This document shows, piece after piece, positions 6,066 through 7,011 of a DNA stretch of 7,011 nucleotides. A program made the position numbers and the translations under genes. The notes under the pieces are model-generated. The model did no database searches and was not told the DNA's origin. It saw only the letters and a program-made list of their open reading frames with translations. Source of the DNA: an uncultured Porphyromonas sp. (GTDB taxonomy: Bacteria; Bacteroidota; Bacteroidia; Bacteroidales; Porphyromonadaceae); contig NZ_CAMYEZ010000114.1 in NCBI RefSeq assembly GCF_947254915.1, positions 1 to 7,011 on the forward strand, in the 5' to 3' direction. Within the stretch, counting starts at the first letter, position 1; the number at the start of each line of letters is the position of its first letter.

Positions 6066-6447
6066 AAGGCTCTAGAGGCTTTATAGTAACTGACTAAGGG
6101 GATACCCCCCTAAGCCGTAAGAAGAAAAGTGAAGTAAATACAGCGATTTCCTATCTGACTATACAGAAATAGCTATCGATCAAGTTTGCTCCTCGTAGGC
6201 GAGCTACCATAGTCACTCTATAAGAAGAGTAGAAGGCTCAATCGGTGAATTAAAGCGGTTGAACCTTCTGTTGTGAAAATAGCTAGCCTAGCTTAATTTT
6301 CGCTGTAAGATCAAAGACTCTCGTTAGAGTGTTCAGGGCGAACACATACATTCCATTCTTGTACACTAAGATGGACAGAGTCTCGCTGTGGAGCGATATA
6401 GACTCACGCTATAGCTTCTCTGAAATCACCGATGAAGTCAATCTCGC
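6066..6447. other. Non-coding region rich in stem-loops after the antiporter gene
   Basis: No convincing gene is present. Just after the stop lies a near-palindrome, AAAGGCTCTAGAGGCTTT (6065-6082), and GGGGATACCCC (6098-6108). From 6156 on there are at least six inverted repeats: 6156-6162/6209-6215, 6231-6243/6257-6269, 6281-6286/6288-6293, 6317-6321/6326-6330, 6329-6334/6340-6345 and 6378-6387/6392-6405. Some may terminate the antiporter transcript, and the density also allows a structured RNA. No tRNA or rRNA motif was recognised. Confidence 0.6.
6231..6269. terminator. Long hairpin, possible terminator downstream of the antiporter gene
   Basis: AGAAGGCTCAATC (6231-6243) pairs with GGTTGAACCTTCT (6257-6269), 13 positions with one mismatch and one G-U pair, around a 13-base loop. 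No U-tract follows directly on the + strand; on the - strand AT-rich sequence follows. It starts 165 bases after the antiporter stop, so its role as that gene's terminator is uncertain. A palindromic AT-flanked hairpin (6275-6301) comes right after it. Confidence 0.35.
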
Positions 6448-6627
6448 CCGAGGAATATTCCGATAGCTCCCGAGGAAATGAAATTTCCCCACCGAGGAGC
6501 GAAATAAAAGTTCGCAAGAATGAAATGAAACTTCGGAAGAAAGGAATGAAAGTTCGGAAGAAATTGTTCGTTCCTCCGAGGGTAATCTAGAATCTCCACG
6601 GAGCAATTGTTTGATTTTCTCCGTAGT
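6448..6627 (-). repeat. 180-bp dispersed repeat element, copy B (inverted)
   Basis: This is the reverse-complement counterpart of 2305-2484, with the same 180-bp length and about 79% identity without gaps by hand count. The three 21-bp tandem units lie at 6542-6562, 6521-6541 and 6500-6520 in element order. Identity is highest in the tandem core and lowest in the 26-base segment next to it (around 6490-6500), which suggests independent decay or different source copies. A minus-strand reading frame through it shows a 7-residue periodicity that simply reflects the 21-bp repeat, so it is not taken as a gene. Confidence 0.8.
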
Positions 6628-7011
6628 GACTTTAAGAAGCTATTACTAGTTTGTCGTGTCTTGACAGTCTAGACATTGCTCTTGACAGGTCGCTAGAGAT
6701 AGGCATTGACAAAGCAAAGTCATAAGCCAAAAAGCAATACAAGACAATCACAAATGCATACGATCGAAAGCATACAAATGAAAATATTCAGAATGTAGTA
6801 CAACTCATCTGCATCACAATCGTACTGCAGAAAGTTGGATACCACTATAATCTTCAGACCTATCACATATAAATCGTGGTAGATTTAGTTGTAATATCTG
6901 ACGTTTCACGATAATATAGTCAACTGAGAATCAATTGCTATTCACTAATTATGAATCAGTTATAACCTATTCAGTAAGCTTCACGCTACAAATATATGAT
7001 CGCATATTGAC
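6628..7011. other. AT-rich non-coding tail
   Basis: No gene of credible length on either strand. It carries three TTGACA hexamers at 6661-6666, 6682-6687 and 6706-6711, a 6-bp inverted repeat TACCAC/GTGGTA (6840-6845/6876-6881), a 6-bp inverted repeat AACTGA/TCAGTT (6922-6927/6956-6961) and a minus-strand promoter-like box at 6989-6996. Base composition is visibly more AT-rich than the coding regions, as expected for the upstream region of a gene beyond the window edge. Confidence 0.5.
6989..6996 (-). promoter_or_regulatory. Possible leftward Bacteroidota -7 element
   Basis: Read on the minus strand this is TATATTTG followed by T, an exact TAnnTTTGY match and the same octamer as the antiporter promoter. 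Its -33 region would fall at or beyond the window edge, so the second half of the promoter cannot be checked. No recognisable gene lies to its left, so it is either a chance match in AT-rich DNA or drives a non-coding or very short transcript. Confidence 0.22.

Noticed and set aside
6409..6606. Minus-strand 65-codon frame with a 7-residue periodic SSE-F pattern
   Set aside because: The periodicity follows from the 21-bp tandem units of the repeat element. Copy A shows no matching conserved protein, so it is not a gene.
6661..6711. TTGACA hexamers as sigma-70 -35 boxes
   Set aside because: The Bacteroidota primary sigma factor uses TTTG/TAnnTTTG, and no suitable TATAAT partner is placed 17 bp downstream.
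6820..6900. Possible tRNA-like fold
   Set aside because: There is no GGTTCGAATCC-type T arm, no acceptor stem and no CCA; only a 6-bp inverted repeat is present.

Overview
The window looks like a chromosomal segment from a Bacteroidota bacterium, most likely Porphyromonas. Three things point there. It encodes an Mfa1/FimA-type lipoprotein fimbrillin. Two genes are preceded by exact matches to the Bacteroidota -7 promoter element TAnnTTTG. None of the start codons has a Shine-Dalgarno sequence. Species assignment is inference; the moderate GC content and short intergenic repeats would fit the P. asaccharolytica/uenonis group.

Layout, left to right, with all genes on the + strand. (1) 1-198: the 3' end of dxr (isoprenoid synthesis). 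(2) 199-516: a non-coding gap. It holds two interleaved inverted repeats that could form a pseudoknot, then a promoter for the next genes with a possible operator. (3) 517-2246: pyrK-pyrD, overlapping by 7 bases, the two subunits of the NAD-dependent class 1B dihydroorotate dehydrogenase (pyrimidine synthesis). (4) 2247-2707: a gap with several hairpins and the first copy of a 180-bp repeat element. (5) 2708-4291: a solitary Mfa1-like fimbrial subunit gene, followed by a good intrinsic terminator. (6) 4530-6065: a cation/proton antiporter of the NhaP2 type, preceded by a promoter and a leader with two mutually exclusive pairings. (7) 6066-7011: about 950 bases without a convincing gene. It holds a series of stem-loops, the second copy of the 180-bp element in inverted orientation, and an AT-rich tail with a possible leftward promoter.

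The most notable structure is the pair of 180-bp elements at 2305-2484 and 6448-6627. They are equal in length, align without gaps at about 79% identity by hand count, and face each other. Each has a core of three 21-bp tandem units. They bracket the fimbrillin and antiporter genes. They resemble small non-autonomous MITE-like or 'brick'-built repeats of Porphyromonas, but the family cannot be confirmed without a genome search. No new multi-gene system such as a defence island, CRISPR array or biosynthetic cluster was found. The genes belong to known families, and the unexplained signal is mostly non-coding.
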